Assembly (NCBI GenBank): GCA_963693305.1
Contig: OY855909.1
Coordinates: forward strand, 2,268,501 to 2,332,500
Direction of reading: 5' to 3'
Length of the DNA: 64,000 nucleotides
Source: Meandrina meandrites
Lineage: Eukaryota; Cnidaria; Anthozoa; Scleractinia; Meandrinidae
Shown here: in pieces, positions 20,733-33,400 of the stretch
Layout: each line of letters starts with the position of its first letter
How positions within the stretch are numbered: the first letter of the stretch is position 1
Translations under genes and position numbers: made by a program
Notes under the pieces: model-generated
What the model saw: the letters and a program-made list of their open reading frames with translations, nothing else
What the model was told of the DNA's origin: nothing
The model's database searches: none

Positions 20733-23700
20733 ATGTTCTGTTCACGGTTTAGCGCTGTAGCAGCCATTTTGTGTTGGTTTGGTCTGTTCTCCGTTTTAAC
20801 TCAAAGCTCCCCTGGATACGGTATGTTTACGATTAACATTTTTATTGTTTCTTCAACTTAGCACAACTCAATTTGTCGGTTTTTAAGGCCCTTCACGTTT
20901 TTGATTTCATCAAGATAAAAATTGCTACAGTAAACTTTTCTGTCCCGATCGATGAATTCCTTGCGTGGCTGTTTTTTTTTTTTGTTTGATGAGGAATAAT
21001 CAGTTATCTATCAATCAGCTCTTCGTGGCAACTGTTCCTGATCTCGACATTAACTGTTCCCACTTTAATACTGGAGCACAAAAGCAAATCGCCGACAAAT
21101 GGTAGTATGTTGTATTTAGATCGACGCAAATCGTCAAAACATACCGTACTATTAAAAGGTCGTAAGAGCGCAGATGGGTTTAATTATCTTTAATTGTGGT
21201 TAACAGCCAGTTATTTCTGTGTCGTGTATCTCCCCTCGCCCTGTGACTTTCACTGGAGCGATCATTCAGAGAGCAAACAGGCAGAGGAACTTGGTCATGT
21301 CGCAGCTTATAAGAACACATTTCACAGCGTGAAGTTTGGATAAGCGCATTTCCAACTCGTTCCGTTTCTTTTCTGATTATTTCCCTTCTTAAAAAGTCAA
21401 TCATCTTTATCCCCGACAACAATTATCAGTCGCAACACAAATAACTCGTCCAGCATCCAAGCAAATCGCAACGTCCATCGTTAATCCAGTGAATCCAATA
21501 CGCGGCTAAAAAATATATATACATATTTTCGATCATTTTAATAAGCGGCTTTGGCACTGCAGTGGCTTCAGCTTCTTGCCCGTCAGTCAGCACATCCCAT
21601 ATCACGGCATGCTGACAATATTGCATTGATCTGTTGACATGGCGCAGACGCTAATCGATTTTGGAGACACGTTTGTAAACATTTTTATTAGCCTTTTGTG
21701 GCTCCGACATTGCGTTTCAATATATTTACACCGACCGTATTTGCAATAGTTACTGGGTGACGGAATCAAGCAGTTTTCACTTTCAGCAACAGCACACCGA
21801 TGAATTTCCAGCCGGAAATCCGTCCGTGTTCGCAAGGTTTGGACGCACGTGCTTTCCATCTTAACTCATCTGTCATGTAGTTAATTACCCAATCACAAAA
21901 CTCTTAAGTCACTAGTTGACGAAAACCAGACAAACCTCCGGGACCTTTTTAGAAGTGCCACTCAGGCTTGATTCTTTTCTATATTGAAAAGATGCGAATA
22001 CAGAAAGCTATGAAGCACAACATAGTTTGCAATCATTCATTCATTCAGGAAGCATGCATTATATTGATAACAAGACGCCCGTTGGTCGTTTCCGCGGGAT
22101 GGGAATGACTTTTCACGGTCACATTCTGTTTAAAATGTACAAATAAATGGAAATGAAAGTACAAGTACTCAATAAGGTAATTTAAAAGACGCCAAAGTCA
22201 CAACATGAAACGTATGCGCTTACGTGACTTTGGCCTACGAAAGGTGTTGTGTTACAAAGATGCGATTTACATAAATTCCGGGATAAATTGCCAAGGCTAA
22301 TCAGCAAATGACCTTTATCGGTTTTTACAATTATCAACAGGGCGATCGTTGAGAACTCGATCTTGTTTGACGCACGCCTTTTAACCTGTCACTGGCGTAA
22401 TAGTTGAGAATAAAGTTACATCCAAACTGTAAACAATCGACAATTACTTCTTTTGTTATGTATTCAGTCGCCATGAGCTGTGAAAATCTTGAAAACTTCC
22501 ACTCCCGCTCACTGATCAGGTCTTATTACGGTTTAAATATTGTGAATGAAATCGGACGTTGCCGACGGGAGCTTTTGAACGAAAGCTTTGGACGAGATCT
22601 CAGTGAACATGCTACCACGGGAAACAAACACATTGCTCCGTGAGAAACAAGAGTTTCTTTTACTACATTGAAAACGTATAAAATGTACCGTTTAGTGAAC
22701 AAAATCGTACGTTGCCAGCGATGGTTAGAAAAATTATCGAGCATACCATTTAGGTGAAATCTCAAATCGACGAGAGCTTTCGATAGATTTTACCGCACAA
22801 CATCGAACTCATGGAACTCATCGAACACATCGAACCACATCGAACACATCGAACCACATCGAACCCATCGAACCACATCGAACGCATCAAAACAATCAAG
22901 CCGAATTTAATACGCGGCTCATCCCGCGTAATAATTTGAAACATGCCAGTAAACATGCTGTCACGTTGTAAGCAAAACACGATTTCTGACTTGCCCTTGT
23001 GGACCCCTTGTGTTAAGGTGGCTCAAAACAGTACTCTGCATTTTTCAGCACATTTACTTTGATGGATCAATACCGTGACTCTTTTTCAGCAAGACTCTTG
23101 CTGAGAAAATTGAAAAAAAAATCGTTTTCAGTTAACGCAACAATTATTGTATCAAACAGATGGCCAATCACTAGTGAACAAGTTATGATTATTTTCTTGA
23201 CATTACAAGTTACCATATCAACGGTAATTAATTTTAAGTGCCTCAAACTTTAAAAAATGTCCCGTGACCCCATTTTCATTGTCGAATTGTAATCAACAGA
23301 ATAAAAAATAAAATATCTGCTCATGGGGTTCATAGCCTGCGTTGCAGGCGAACAAAACCCCGGTATTTAGCTATTTATACCGGGATTTAGTTCGTCTGCA
23401 ACGCAGGCTAGGGGTTCAAAGCCACCTAAATTTACCAAAATTTAAGGTGGCTCTGTACCCCATGTGTAGGATTATTTTAAAGTTTGCCAAAAATTGCATC
23501 TTATCTTGCTGATCAAAATTTCATAATAAAAAAATAGGGGCCACCAAACTCGTTTTTGAGTAACTAGAAAGGTTTTACTGTTGCTATGGTATGCTATTAT
23601 GTCATAAAAATGATAACAACGTGTTCGTCTGTATAAAATGGTCTGTATATAATGGTATGGCCTTGCTAAAAATGAACATATTAGTCCACTGAAGTAACTA

Positions 23701-26700
23701 AAGAGGTATTATCATGAGTTGTTATACAGGCATGAGATTTGATCACAAACTGAAAAAGTGGGGCAGACTTTTTTCAAACTCTGCCCATGTGTCTTGAAAG
23801 ATTCCTGAAAACTAATTACACGTCACTCTCCTTTGAATAATTCTCTTTCTATCTTCACCTTGATGTTCTAGGCGCCTCTTGTTGTCATGGCAATCATTTG
23901 GCACGAAAGCTGACGTGCGGACTTCTTTATCGATTAATATGGCAAGGGAAAGCTTTAAAATAAATTTAGGTGTAGTGCTAGCATGCAATGGTAAAGATTT
24001 GCAAATATGCAATTACAGACGTAGTTATGTTATAGCTCATCTTAGATAAGGTAGAGTCTGCGTACGAGCCAGCTGGCCCATCAGGCCAGATCTTATCCCG
24101 ATTTCCGAAGCATGAATTGACTAGGAATATTTCTACTCCCCCCTGGATCGGATGCTAGTCCATCGCAAGTTTACCTCAGCAGTATATTCGCCGGTGCCAT
24201 TTACACAACTGGGTGGAGAGAGGCAGTATGAGAGTTAAGTGTCTTGCCCAAGGACACAATGCAGTGCCCGTCCAGGGCTCGAACCCGGACCGCTCGTCCA
24301 GCGCACTAACCATTACGCTACTGCGTCTCCCACTATTGATAACTCATCTTACCTAGCTATAAAGAGATCCGAGGGCGATGGGGTTCTTTTTAAACCATCA
24401 CTCTTTCCCCTCCTGAACAAGCTTAATATTTGTAAGGGGTCTTATCAGAAAGAGATGAAAAATAGATCGATGGGCGGCGTAGTGCGTGCGTTTAAGTGAC
24501 AGGTTAATGGCATTCCTGCGGTTCATCTATAACTGAATTCAAATGTGTTCTAAATTTGATTCATCGCCATATGAATTATTATTGCTTATTTATTTGAAAA
24601 CAGTATTTGAACACAACAACTACAATTACAAGTTCGTTTTTGCTGAGGACGACGAACGAACTTGGTCCGAAGCGGAGACACTTTGTAAAACACAAGAGAA
24701 CGGTCATTTAACCAGCCTTGTTTCCAACAATGAAATCACTTGGGTGGACGGCATAATAACAGACATCGTGAGAGATTTAAGGTCCAAGGTCAAGCTATGG
24801 ATTGGAGGGAGCGACCGGAGAATTAAAGACGTGTGGGATTTTGTCGATGGACAACCCCTCCGCTATAATGTTGTTCCCTGGGCCCCAGGCCAACCGAGGA
24901 GACCTCTTCCACAAGTGCATTACGGGTTCTGTGTGTATATGGAGTTTGAAGGTGGCAGATCGAGATGGTACGTGGGCGACTGTTTTGAGGCATATGGCTA
25001 TATTTGTAAGTCAGAGGGTAGGTCGAGAATCTTTTATTTTAAAACCTACACTGAACGATTGGTCTCACTGACAAAGTAAACCGTAGCTCATACACTGCAG
25101 TCAAGGGCATGATATAACATTTGAAGATACGGATCCCCCTCTGGGTGGACTCATATGAAATAAGGGACGGGATGCTCATTGGAAAATTTGAATTAAACTT
25201 GTTAAGAAGGTCAATCTGGACATGGCTGCCATCACAGTATGACAGCGTTATTAATTTCTTCGCATACAGTCTTAAATTGGCGTTCTTTCCTGGACACCCT
25301 ATAAAGTGAGGCCAAACTTTCTTAATTTACACCCCAAGCGAGACGACAAGCATCCCCGTCCCTCTCATATGCGATTTGCCTCTGCAAGTGATCATGTTGT
25401 CTTGTGTGAATGTGCATGCAATAAAATTTGTTGATATAAAGTGGAAGAATCTTTGGATCTTCCTCTGCAATCCTCGGAAATCTTCAGTAGTTTTCGAAAA
25501 TCTTTGGAGATGTCGGGAAACCGGCTCAAAGCTTCATATTTTTTCAAACAGTCTTCGTGAAAGTTTTGGAAATCATCACTGAAGTTGCATTGAACACTTG
25601 TAGAGAAACTTGATTTATCTGATGCGCACACCCGTAGATTTGAAGATTCCGTAGATTTGTTCCTCACGTACATCAAAGTAGAATGGACTAATTTTCATGT
25701 TTTTCTGCATACTATAAAATTGCTGAGAATTTATTGTAGTTGCACAAATTCCAGATGAAATTCCAAGTCAGATTATGCATTCCTTATAATTATCAGAAAC
25801 GTTTCTCGTTCCATATCATCCTTTATTTATAACGTTGTGTCTTTGTAGAACTACCTCCAAGGCTCACACAGAAAAAGAGGTTCGGATACAGTAAGTGTTG
25901 TCTGGTATTTTTAAGTTTAGTTCGCCTGCTTGACGTTTTGTGAGGTGGGGGGATTGTGGGTGGGTAATAAAGGGAGGGGGGAGGGTAAGTCGAGATAATC
26001 GTGGCCAATATTTCATACTTCTCTGTGTCCTATGTGATCAGTCAGAGCCATGACTTTGGTTTTTGGTATTAAGCCGCTCAATTGAAAATTGCTCTAACGT
26101 TACACTAAGAACTTCCAAAAAAATATTTATCATTTAAAACCTTACCATTTACTAGGGACTTCGATCCTCTTGGACAGCACCACCCGAATTAAGACTTGAT
26201 GCCAATCTTAAGGATCGAGAGCCCAAGGGAGAAGACAACTTGTAATTTGCTTGTATTTTTCCGACGAGATTTTTAAATAAAATATTGATCGTTTCACTCG
26301 CTTTCTTTAATTTCAGGCTGGGAATGGAAAAATAACGTTTACAAATTCATACCTTTACCGTGGAGTGGCTTAAGCTGGACTGAAGCTGAGCGATACTGTA
26401 AAGAAATGGAAAGAGGGCATTTGCTAAGTATCCGAACTCTGAAAGAGAGCCGATGGGTCACCGAGAGAATCCGACAAATTCGTCGGGTACTCGGCTTCTC
26501 CAAGTTTTGGATCGGAGCCTCGGGTTTTGGTCATCAGGGTGTGTACGAATGGACCGACAAAAAAGACCCTGTGACATTCACAAGGTAAGAACAATATTGA
26601 ATAAGAATTTGGACGCGCTAAATAGAATGGCGGAAAGACAGCGAACGAATGAACGAAAGAACGATCGATCGATCGAAAGAAGGAAGGAAGGAAGGAAGGA

Positions 26701-28885
26701 AGGAAGGAAGGAAGGAAGGAAGGAAGGAAGGAAGGAAGGAAGGAAGGAAGGAAGGAAGGAAGGAAGGAAGGAAGGAAGGAAGGAAGGAAGAAAGGAAGGA
26801 AGGAAGGAAGGAAGAAAGGAAGAAAGGAAGGAAGGAAGGAAGGAAGGAAGGAAGGAAGGAAGGAAGGAAGGAAGGAAGGAAGGAAGGAAGGAAGGAAGGA
26901 AGGAAGGAAGGAAGGAAGGAAGGAAGGAAGGAAGGAAGGAAGGAAGGAAAAAAGAAAAAAACAGTTACCCGCTTTTGATCTAACTTGGAAAGGGACGTGC
27001 CATTTGTCATCATTTTGTAGGTGGGCACCCGGTGAACCTTCATTTTTCTCTGAAAAACGCAAAGAAGATTGTGTAGCCATTCACGCTCATCCTGACTGGG
27101 GAAAATGGAGTGACGAAAGCTGTGCGATGGAAACACCTTTCGCTTGTAAAACAAGATGTGAGTACCACTGTCAGACACTTGGTAAAAGTGCTCTTGCAGA
27201 TTTTAGCAAATCAGGCTTGGTTTCAATGCGTTTTAAAGCGGAGGTACTGCTGAAGCCCGTTTTTCTACCGCTTAACTTGGTTTTAATGCGAATAGCTCGT
27301 TCGCGTTTCAAGTAATCCAAAAACCCTATGCTCATTTCACAAATCTATGTTTAGCGTTGTTGTGTAAATTGTGGGGGATGTTTGGGAAGAGATGGTTTTT
27401 CTCAAAGGATTAGTAAAATTTGGAGAAATTAGAATTACTAAAGATTTAATGTGACTTTAAAATTAGAATTTTAAAAATTAGTATATGGACACCCAAACAG
27501 TCCCCTGACAACCTGGGGTGCTCTTGCGTGGGGATCTACTGTCTGGTGGTGTTCCAAAAATAATTTTCTTTCTTCTATCCCTTCTTTAAACCTCTTAAAA
27601 TTTCACTCAAATTCACGTTTACCTCCGCCTTATGCATGCAAGAACAAGCCATGGTAAACCCCATCCCTCCATTTTGATGTGGAACACAAAACAGACTGAC
27701 GGGGATCATTCGTTTCTGTCTCTTTTTTTCTTCAATCCTGTTTCAGTGTGTATTGGGAAAACGGATCTAGCATTCATGGTAGATTCTTCAGAATCGGTTG
27801 GCGAAGACGGCTTCCAAGAATCCAAGAACTTTTTGTGGGCCGTAATCAGGAACTTTGAAATCTCGAAGAATGAGACACGGGTTGGGGTCATCCGTTATTC
27901 CACACAAGCAACCATGATTTTCGACTTTCAATTCAGCGCTGATAACAATATTCTCCTTCTGAAAGAGACGATCGATAACATTCCGTACGCCGAGGGAGGA
28001 ACGAAAACCGAGCGAGCCTTGCAGCTGGCTCTTATGGACCTGTTTTCCGCCAAAGGAGGCTCGCGAGCCGAGGTACCGAAAATTCTCGTTGTGATGACCG
28101 ACGGAAAGTCGGAGAACGCTCTAGGTGTTGCGCGCGCATCCATGGCATTAAACGACAACCACGTGACCATTGTGGCGGTGGGAATCGGCGAAGAGGTGGA
28201 CATGGAGGAGTTGCTATTAATGGCGTCAACCGCTGAGAATGTGATTAGTGTAAGGACATTTAGTGCATTGAAGAAACAGGTGGCAAAAGTCAGGGAAAAG
28301 GTTTGTGACGGTGAGTGAAACTATTGCGTTACACATTGCGTTACAATTCTCTGCCAAGATTGTGGCAGGAGCTATATCGGGAAAACGATAACGTAATTAA
28401 ATTTGCTACTCGACATAAAAGAACACCAGAAAGCGGTAGAGCATAAACAACTGCAAAAGTCAGCTTTGGCAGTGCATTGGTTATGTCTCCTGGGAATCAT
28501 CCAAGATCTTGCGCACAAGTGCAAGTTTGACGCATTCGAAGCCTTTTTATAGAAGCATGGAAGAGAAATACTTGCAGGAATACGCTAACTATGACGACGG
28601 AATTCATTTGCCGCACGAGTATGTGGCTTTAACTCTAAAATGACAAGACCTAATTAGCTAAATTTGTATCAGCGTGCTCCATGTTAATTTTTTTCCTTAT
28701 TGCTTTCCCCTGATGAAGGCTGTAGTTACAGTCAAAACGTCGGGATTTTAATCATTTCTTAAACATTTTTATTTAATTTAGCAATAATTTGGCCAATTAG
28801 GCATTGTCTCTTGAAGAACATTCCTTATTGAGCCTTAATATTTTTTTCAGAAATGGTTAAGGGTTTAAAACAGGAAGGAACTTGA
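20733..28885 (+). CDS. Secreted double C-type lectin / VWA-domain protein (7 exons)
   Basis: Spliced model: 20733-20820, 24604-25017, 25849-25890, 26317-26584, 27021-27157, 27747-28310, 28851-28885; every junction is GT-AG with matching phase, giving 515 residues. Exon 1 encodes a signal peptide (MFCSRFSAVAAILCWFGLFS). Exon 2 is a CTLD (about 30-167) with all four core cysteines and WIGG, but QPR instead of a Ca/sugar-binding QPD. Exon 3 is a 14-residue linker. Exons 4-5 form a second CTLD (about 182-316) with WIGA, EPS and WSDESC. Exon 6 is a VWA domain with an intact metal-binding MIDAS: DSSES, the GGT threonine and TDG. Exon 7 adds a short tail and stop; no membrane anchor is seen. Such proteins are extracellular adhesion or recognition molecules; a role in microbe or matrix binding is inference. 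Introns hold a 3.8 kb first intron with repeats and a GGAA microsatellite. Confidence 0.88.
22799..22886 (+). repeat. Short ACATCGAACC tandem repeat
   Basis: About six imperfect copies of CATCGAACACATCGAACCA-type units inside the first intron of the lectin gene. Confidence 0.75.
23014..23430. mobile_element. TTAA-type MITE remnant with nested foldback
   Basis: Starts TTAAGGTGGCTC and ends with a degraded inverse AAGCCACCTAAA. A second element of the same family begins at about 23,450 (TTTAAGGTGGCTCTG) and carries AATAGGGGCCACCAAACTCG, resembling the internal motif of the 16.5 kb element. Its right end was not located. Confidence 0.45.
23333..23410. mobile_element. Small hAT-like foldback MITE
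   Basis: A 78-bp palindrome beginning TAGCCTGCGTTGCAGGCGAAC and ending in its complement, flanked by a perfect 8-bp duplication GGGGTTCA (23325-23332 and 23411-23418). Lies in the lectin gene's first intron, nested in the TTAA-type remnant. Confidence 0.85.
24051..24331 (-). mobile_element. tRNA-derived SINE (copy 1)
   Basis: On the minus strand it begins GGGAGACGCAGTAGCGTAATGG (box A-like) and has GGTTCGAGCCC (box B-like), followed by TTGGGCAAGACACTTAACTC and a tail shared with four other copies here (37.7, 41.4, 42.0 and 43.5 kb). Located in lectin intron 1, about 270 bases before exon 2. Confidence 0.82.
25128..25385 (+). mobile_element. Decayed copy of the G-run hAT-like MITE family
   Basis: Shares GGGACGGGATGCTCATTGGAAAATTTGAAT-type left sequence and CAAGCGAGACGACAAGCATC right sequence with the elements at 14.7 and 19.6 kb, but the G and C runs are gone and no target duplication is readable. 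Lies in intron 2 of the lectin gene. Confidence 0.6.
26674..26950 (+). repeat. (GGAA)n microsatellite in lectin intron 4
   Basis: About 275 bp of AAGG/GGAA tetranucleotides with four scattered GAAA variants, preceded by a short (GAAC)/(GATC) run. It begins roughly 90 bases after the exon 4 donor and ends about 70 bases before exon 5. It produces long meaningless Glu-Gly-Arg-Lys and Leu-Pro-Ser-Phe frames. Confidence 0.97.
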
Positions 28886-29014
28886 AGAAGAAGAAGTCGA
28901 GGATTATTGACACTGGAAAGTCCTTTGTTAAAATCTGTTGAAAAAATAATGCTAGAGAATCTCTCTTTTAGTGTTTGTTTTAATTATTTCTACTATGGCA
29001 TAACGCCTTTTACA

Positions 29015-29020
29015 AATAAA
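29015..29020 (+). terminator. Probable poly(A) signal of the lectin/VWA gene
   Basis: AATAAA lies 130 bases after the predicted stop of exon 7, the first such motif downstream. Assignment is by position only. Confidence 0.5.
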
Positions 29021-30441
29021 CCCCTTCCGTTTAATTGTATGCGTAGGAGAATATAGTGCAAAGTGAAGGCTAAGCGAGGTTGTGTAGATCTCATCCGGGG
29101 TCAGAAAGCAGCTCTCGCAAAGTCTTATGGGAATGGCTCGCTACTCGTCGAGAGAACAATAGAAGAAACAACAAGAACAATGCCTCTAGCCCTCGGAACA
29201 ATAGCAACTGGTAGACTAAAGGACTAGTAGAATTACAAACATACGAGAGAAACTACACAACTAAAAATTGGACATGAATTTAAATACATACATTCTATGC
29301 AACAGTGGACGATCTCCGGCCTTCGGGCAAACACAAACATAATGAAAAGAAAAACACAGTCACAATAGTGTTTGAATTGGCCTCCTTCGCAGACATTCTT
29401 TTGGCTCGTCACGCAATTTTTGGGGGAGAAAAGATTGCGTGACGAGCCAAAAGAACGTCTGCGAAGGAGGCTATATTTGAGTACGTTACGATCTAAAATT
29501 CTACCAGCTTATACAGTGAAAGAAATGCTTCATTTGTAGTCTCAACATATCTATAGTAAATCGGTACAACTTGTTACCCATGCACTCTGGGACGACGACA
29601 GGCAAAGGCAGTATTCTTACCTAACCAATTATCATTCTCGAATGTCTTCCATTTAATTCTCGAGATATTGACATTTATTGACTGACATGACAGCGAAGGC
29701 GGAGATTTGCAACTGAACGCGACAGTTAAACTTCGTTCAAATAGCCTTTTGAAACGCTCAAACTGCTCGGTTCACGCTAAATTCTAGCGTGTATTGCCGT
29801 CGTGTGCTCTTTGCTGGTAGGAGCATACTACAGTGCGTGTGAACACGAAGGAAGAGGAAGCATAACAAGGGGTCCTATTTGACTTGAGCGTCGCGGATTC
29901 GAGGCTGACCAGACCGTCAACACGTGTTTCGCATGCGCCATCGCGCAACAAAGATCTCTGAGAACAGCTGAGCAGGGTAACTAAATCTAAATCTCATAAG
30001 ACCCCCCTCCCCCCTCCCTAAAGTCCAGAATCAGTCGACACATAAATCTGTAAATGATTAAATTATGAAGTGTGGGCTGTATTAGCTTTGCTTTGTGTAG
30101 GGGAGCAAGCGTTATTCGATTCATGAGGGGTAAATTATTATTACAGATAACGACTACATTCAGTGCGAGTCTTTTCCGTTCCATAATAAATAGACGGAAA
30201 GTTTTCTATTTGGTTCAATGATTTGTTGAAAAACTTAAACTCAAATTCTCGGTCACTCTAAAAACGAACAATTCGCCAAATTCTTGATCCGTAATTCATT
30301 TATATAAACTACTCTGCTGCAGCTAAGGGAAATACAAGCTCTGTTAAAATGCTAACATTGTTTCATTCCTATCGCTCACAATCAATCATGTAGATTGCTT
30401 TTCCGGCGCACTAAATATTTAAATTCTGAAATTTTGTGAGT
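29021..30441. other. Intergenic between lectin/VWA and DMRT genes
   Basis: Two convergent genes end here (plus-strand lectin, minus-strand DMRT). Apart from the hairpin at 29,380 nothing is recognisable. Confidence 0.6.
29380..29471. mobile_element. Foldback element (hairpin MITE)
   Basis: About 92-bp inverted repeat: GCCTCCTTCGCAGAC(A/G)TTCT and TTTTGGCTCGTCACGCAAT on the left pair almost perfectly with the right half around a short GGGGGAGAAAAG loop. No unambiguous target duplication. Confidence 0.7.
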
Positions 30442-33400
30442 TTACTCCAGTGACTTTCCACATTCACTGCAAAACTTGTCTCCGACTTTGCTCGAGAACC
30501 CACAATGCCTACAGAACTTGGATCCTGTCTGAGTCACCCCAGTCCTCTGCTGCGCAGAATTGAACGGGAGAAGTGCTGATGAACCGGGCCTGTTGAAGAA
30601 ATACCCGGCCACTACTGGAAACTGGAATCTATCCGCCATCGAGGGGCTAAGTTCTGGCGGGCTGCATGAATGGACCGGCTGAAAAGCACTTAGTGAACCT
30701 GGGCTCTTGTCACTCGGACTCTTTAAAGATTGCGCTTGTGCAGGCAGAGGGCTCGGATAAACATATGGTGGAGACTTTGCAATGGGAGAGAACGCTGACT
30801 TGCTGCTTCCGTCGCAGGATATAAGGGGACCACCTCCATAGCCCCTGAGAGGCAGTGGTAAAGTGAACGGTCTGGGGCTGTTCTCAGGAAGAAGAGATTC
30901 AATAGCTTTGACAACGTCTTCTTCACAAGCGCCAAGGATGAGCTCTAGTATAGCCCTACTCTGGTGAGGGAAGATACGCTGAAGCAGTTCTAAAGAGGAT
31001 TTGAATGTCTCGGTCTCTTTCCTGTGGGGGGAGAGGCGTGGTACTTTTGGGCGCTCGTGCTCGGGCCCTCTTTCTTCGTCGCTAGCCGATCTCTTTCGGT
31101 TTTCTTCGGCATCTGAGAATCGTTCCTCGTCAAAGCTGATTGGGCTTACTGGCTCTTCCTTAACTCTGATCTCGTTCGCGTCGATGCATTTCGGTATGGT
31201 AGGCTTCGGCGTTTCCTTTTTTGCTTCCTTTTCGGCTTCTGAAATAAACAAGATAACAAACGTAGCTGCAATTAACGTTTAGAACCAATCAGATCAGCAA
31301 AAACGTGCAACCGATGCCGCGGGAAAACATGATATCGTGCGCTGAAGTTTATTTGGCTTTGTCACATGTAAAGACCAAGTGCGCACGAAGATTCACACTT
31401 TCAAATGACTGATTATGCGACACGAAAATCCACCACGCAGCTGTCAACATCGATAATAATGCATGTTTTCGTGTTTTTTTTACTCGACGGAAGGTAACCT
31501 TCAATTCCTGTACCCATAAAGCGATGGTCAGTGGCGAAGATTTTCGAAAATGTAACATCAGAAACAATAACAGATGAAAAGCTAAGCATTTGAAATAGAG
31601 TTTGTTTTTCTTCAGTCTTTTTGCTAATCGAATAACATGGAAGAGAGAAAGCAAACAGCAAGCGTCAGCTGGCAATTTAAGGCTTTAATTTCCATGATCG
31701 GTTCAATAATTCTCCTTACTGTGTTCTATACCTTTGCTTCAATTCCGCTTGGAGTATTTGGGTTTTAGTCCAGGCGTTTTTGTAATGATTTAATAAAGGG
31801 TTCGCTTTGGTGGAGCGAAAGAGCGTTTTCCACTGTCGCACTCGCGTAATTTTTGCTTTATGTGCGGAAAATAAAATAAAGAAAATATACGGACCTCTTG
31901 CGTCCGCGGAAAGGTTGGACCACATTCAACTATTTCCGCAGACGCAAGCGCTCCATAAATTTTCACTATTATACTTTGTGCACGTAAAGCCGGTTAATTT
32001 CACGCCTGTTAACGTTGGTAAAATTACGCGACTTTAGTTTAAATTCACGTCCGGTAACGTACGCAAAATTTCGCGACAATGAAAATCCACCGGAAGGTGC
32101 GTCGGTGTTAATTTTAGCAGGTTTAGTTTCGGAGCCGTGTCAATTAAAATATCAAATTCAAGAAACAAAAATAACTCTCAGGATATTGTGTTATTCATAG
32201 CATGTTAATGGCGTCGAAAAATAGGGCAGGCAATTTCCAATCAGCACGAAAATGAAAACCACATTATCATCACAAATAAAACCATTTTAAGTCTAGCCAG
32301 GAAAACATAAAAGAATAAAAAAGGCTTCGCATTTTTTCCTTATCAAGCGGGCTAGTTTTACGTAAGGGAAATAAGGTTCAACTTGTATTGTAAACCGATT
32401 TTGTTTTTAGAATTAGCCTTTTTTGGAGGGCGGGACAACTTTAAGCGACTTTCAGCAAAGAAAACAATTTCCATTCGGTGAACTGACGCAAATGAATGCA
32501 AATTTAGTGGAACTCAATAGAATGCGGACAGCTGAGTGTCTTGGTTACTTGGCGACCGAAACATTTCTTTGCAGAATCTTATGCCAGAAGAGAAAAAACT
32601 TCTTTTTAATATTGATTGCATCGTTTATTTGTTTCCGAATAACAGCTTAGCAATTAGAAAATGTAACCTTAATTGTAGCGCCATTCGTCTGTTTAAAACC
32701 TTTCGCAGTTTCTGTTGCGCTCGCTTGTGGAGTTTCTGCATTTTAATGGCTTTGACTAAAATGTATTAAAATCTTACAAAATCCCGTCTTATATGGTGCT
32801 AGGAATATGCAGAGAACTTTCACTGTTAATTAATTCGCGAGTATTTAGATATATTTTTAATTGAAATGCGCGTTCATTCTGGTTTGTTTTATGGTCCTAT
32901 CTTTGTTACATTTTCAGAACTAAGTCCAAACCGCCGCGGTGAAGAACGAATTCAACACTGAGCGAAAATCTTTTGGCTAGACTATTCATAATGGCGAGTT
33001 TTTACTGAACACTCAAGCCTGTTGAAAAATCGATTTATCAATCCAACAAATTGCATGTCCCGCACAAGCTTTTAAAGTGTACAATTTCCATCGCTTGGAG
33101 GTAAAAGGAATATTTAACTAATGTGTGTAACGAAATTGATTTTAAAGTGAGCAAGTAATTTTTGTAAGCGAAAAAGAAAGTATAGAGAGAATTAATGAAA
33201 AAAGGTTATCGAGAACGAAATTAATTTAAGCCATTACATTCGGGCGTCAATGCTTTGCGTATGAAAAGCTCTTTCTGTAAGTGCCAAGAAATTTCTTTGA
33301 TGTAGACCTTTTGTATGTGGCTTTTATCCTTGAAAGAAAACTTTTTTGTTCCAGTTTGGGACACAATGGCAAATTTAAGACATGGCGGAATTTTTGTCGG

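Noticed and set aside
26424..27178. Phe-Leu-Pro-Ser and Glu-Gly-Arg-Lys frames of up to 218 codons
   Set aside because: Produced by the (GGAA)n microsatellite in the lectin intron.
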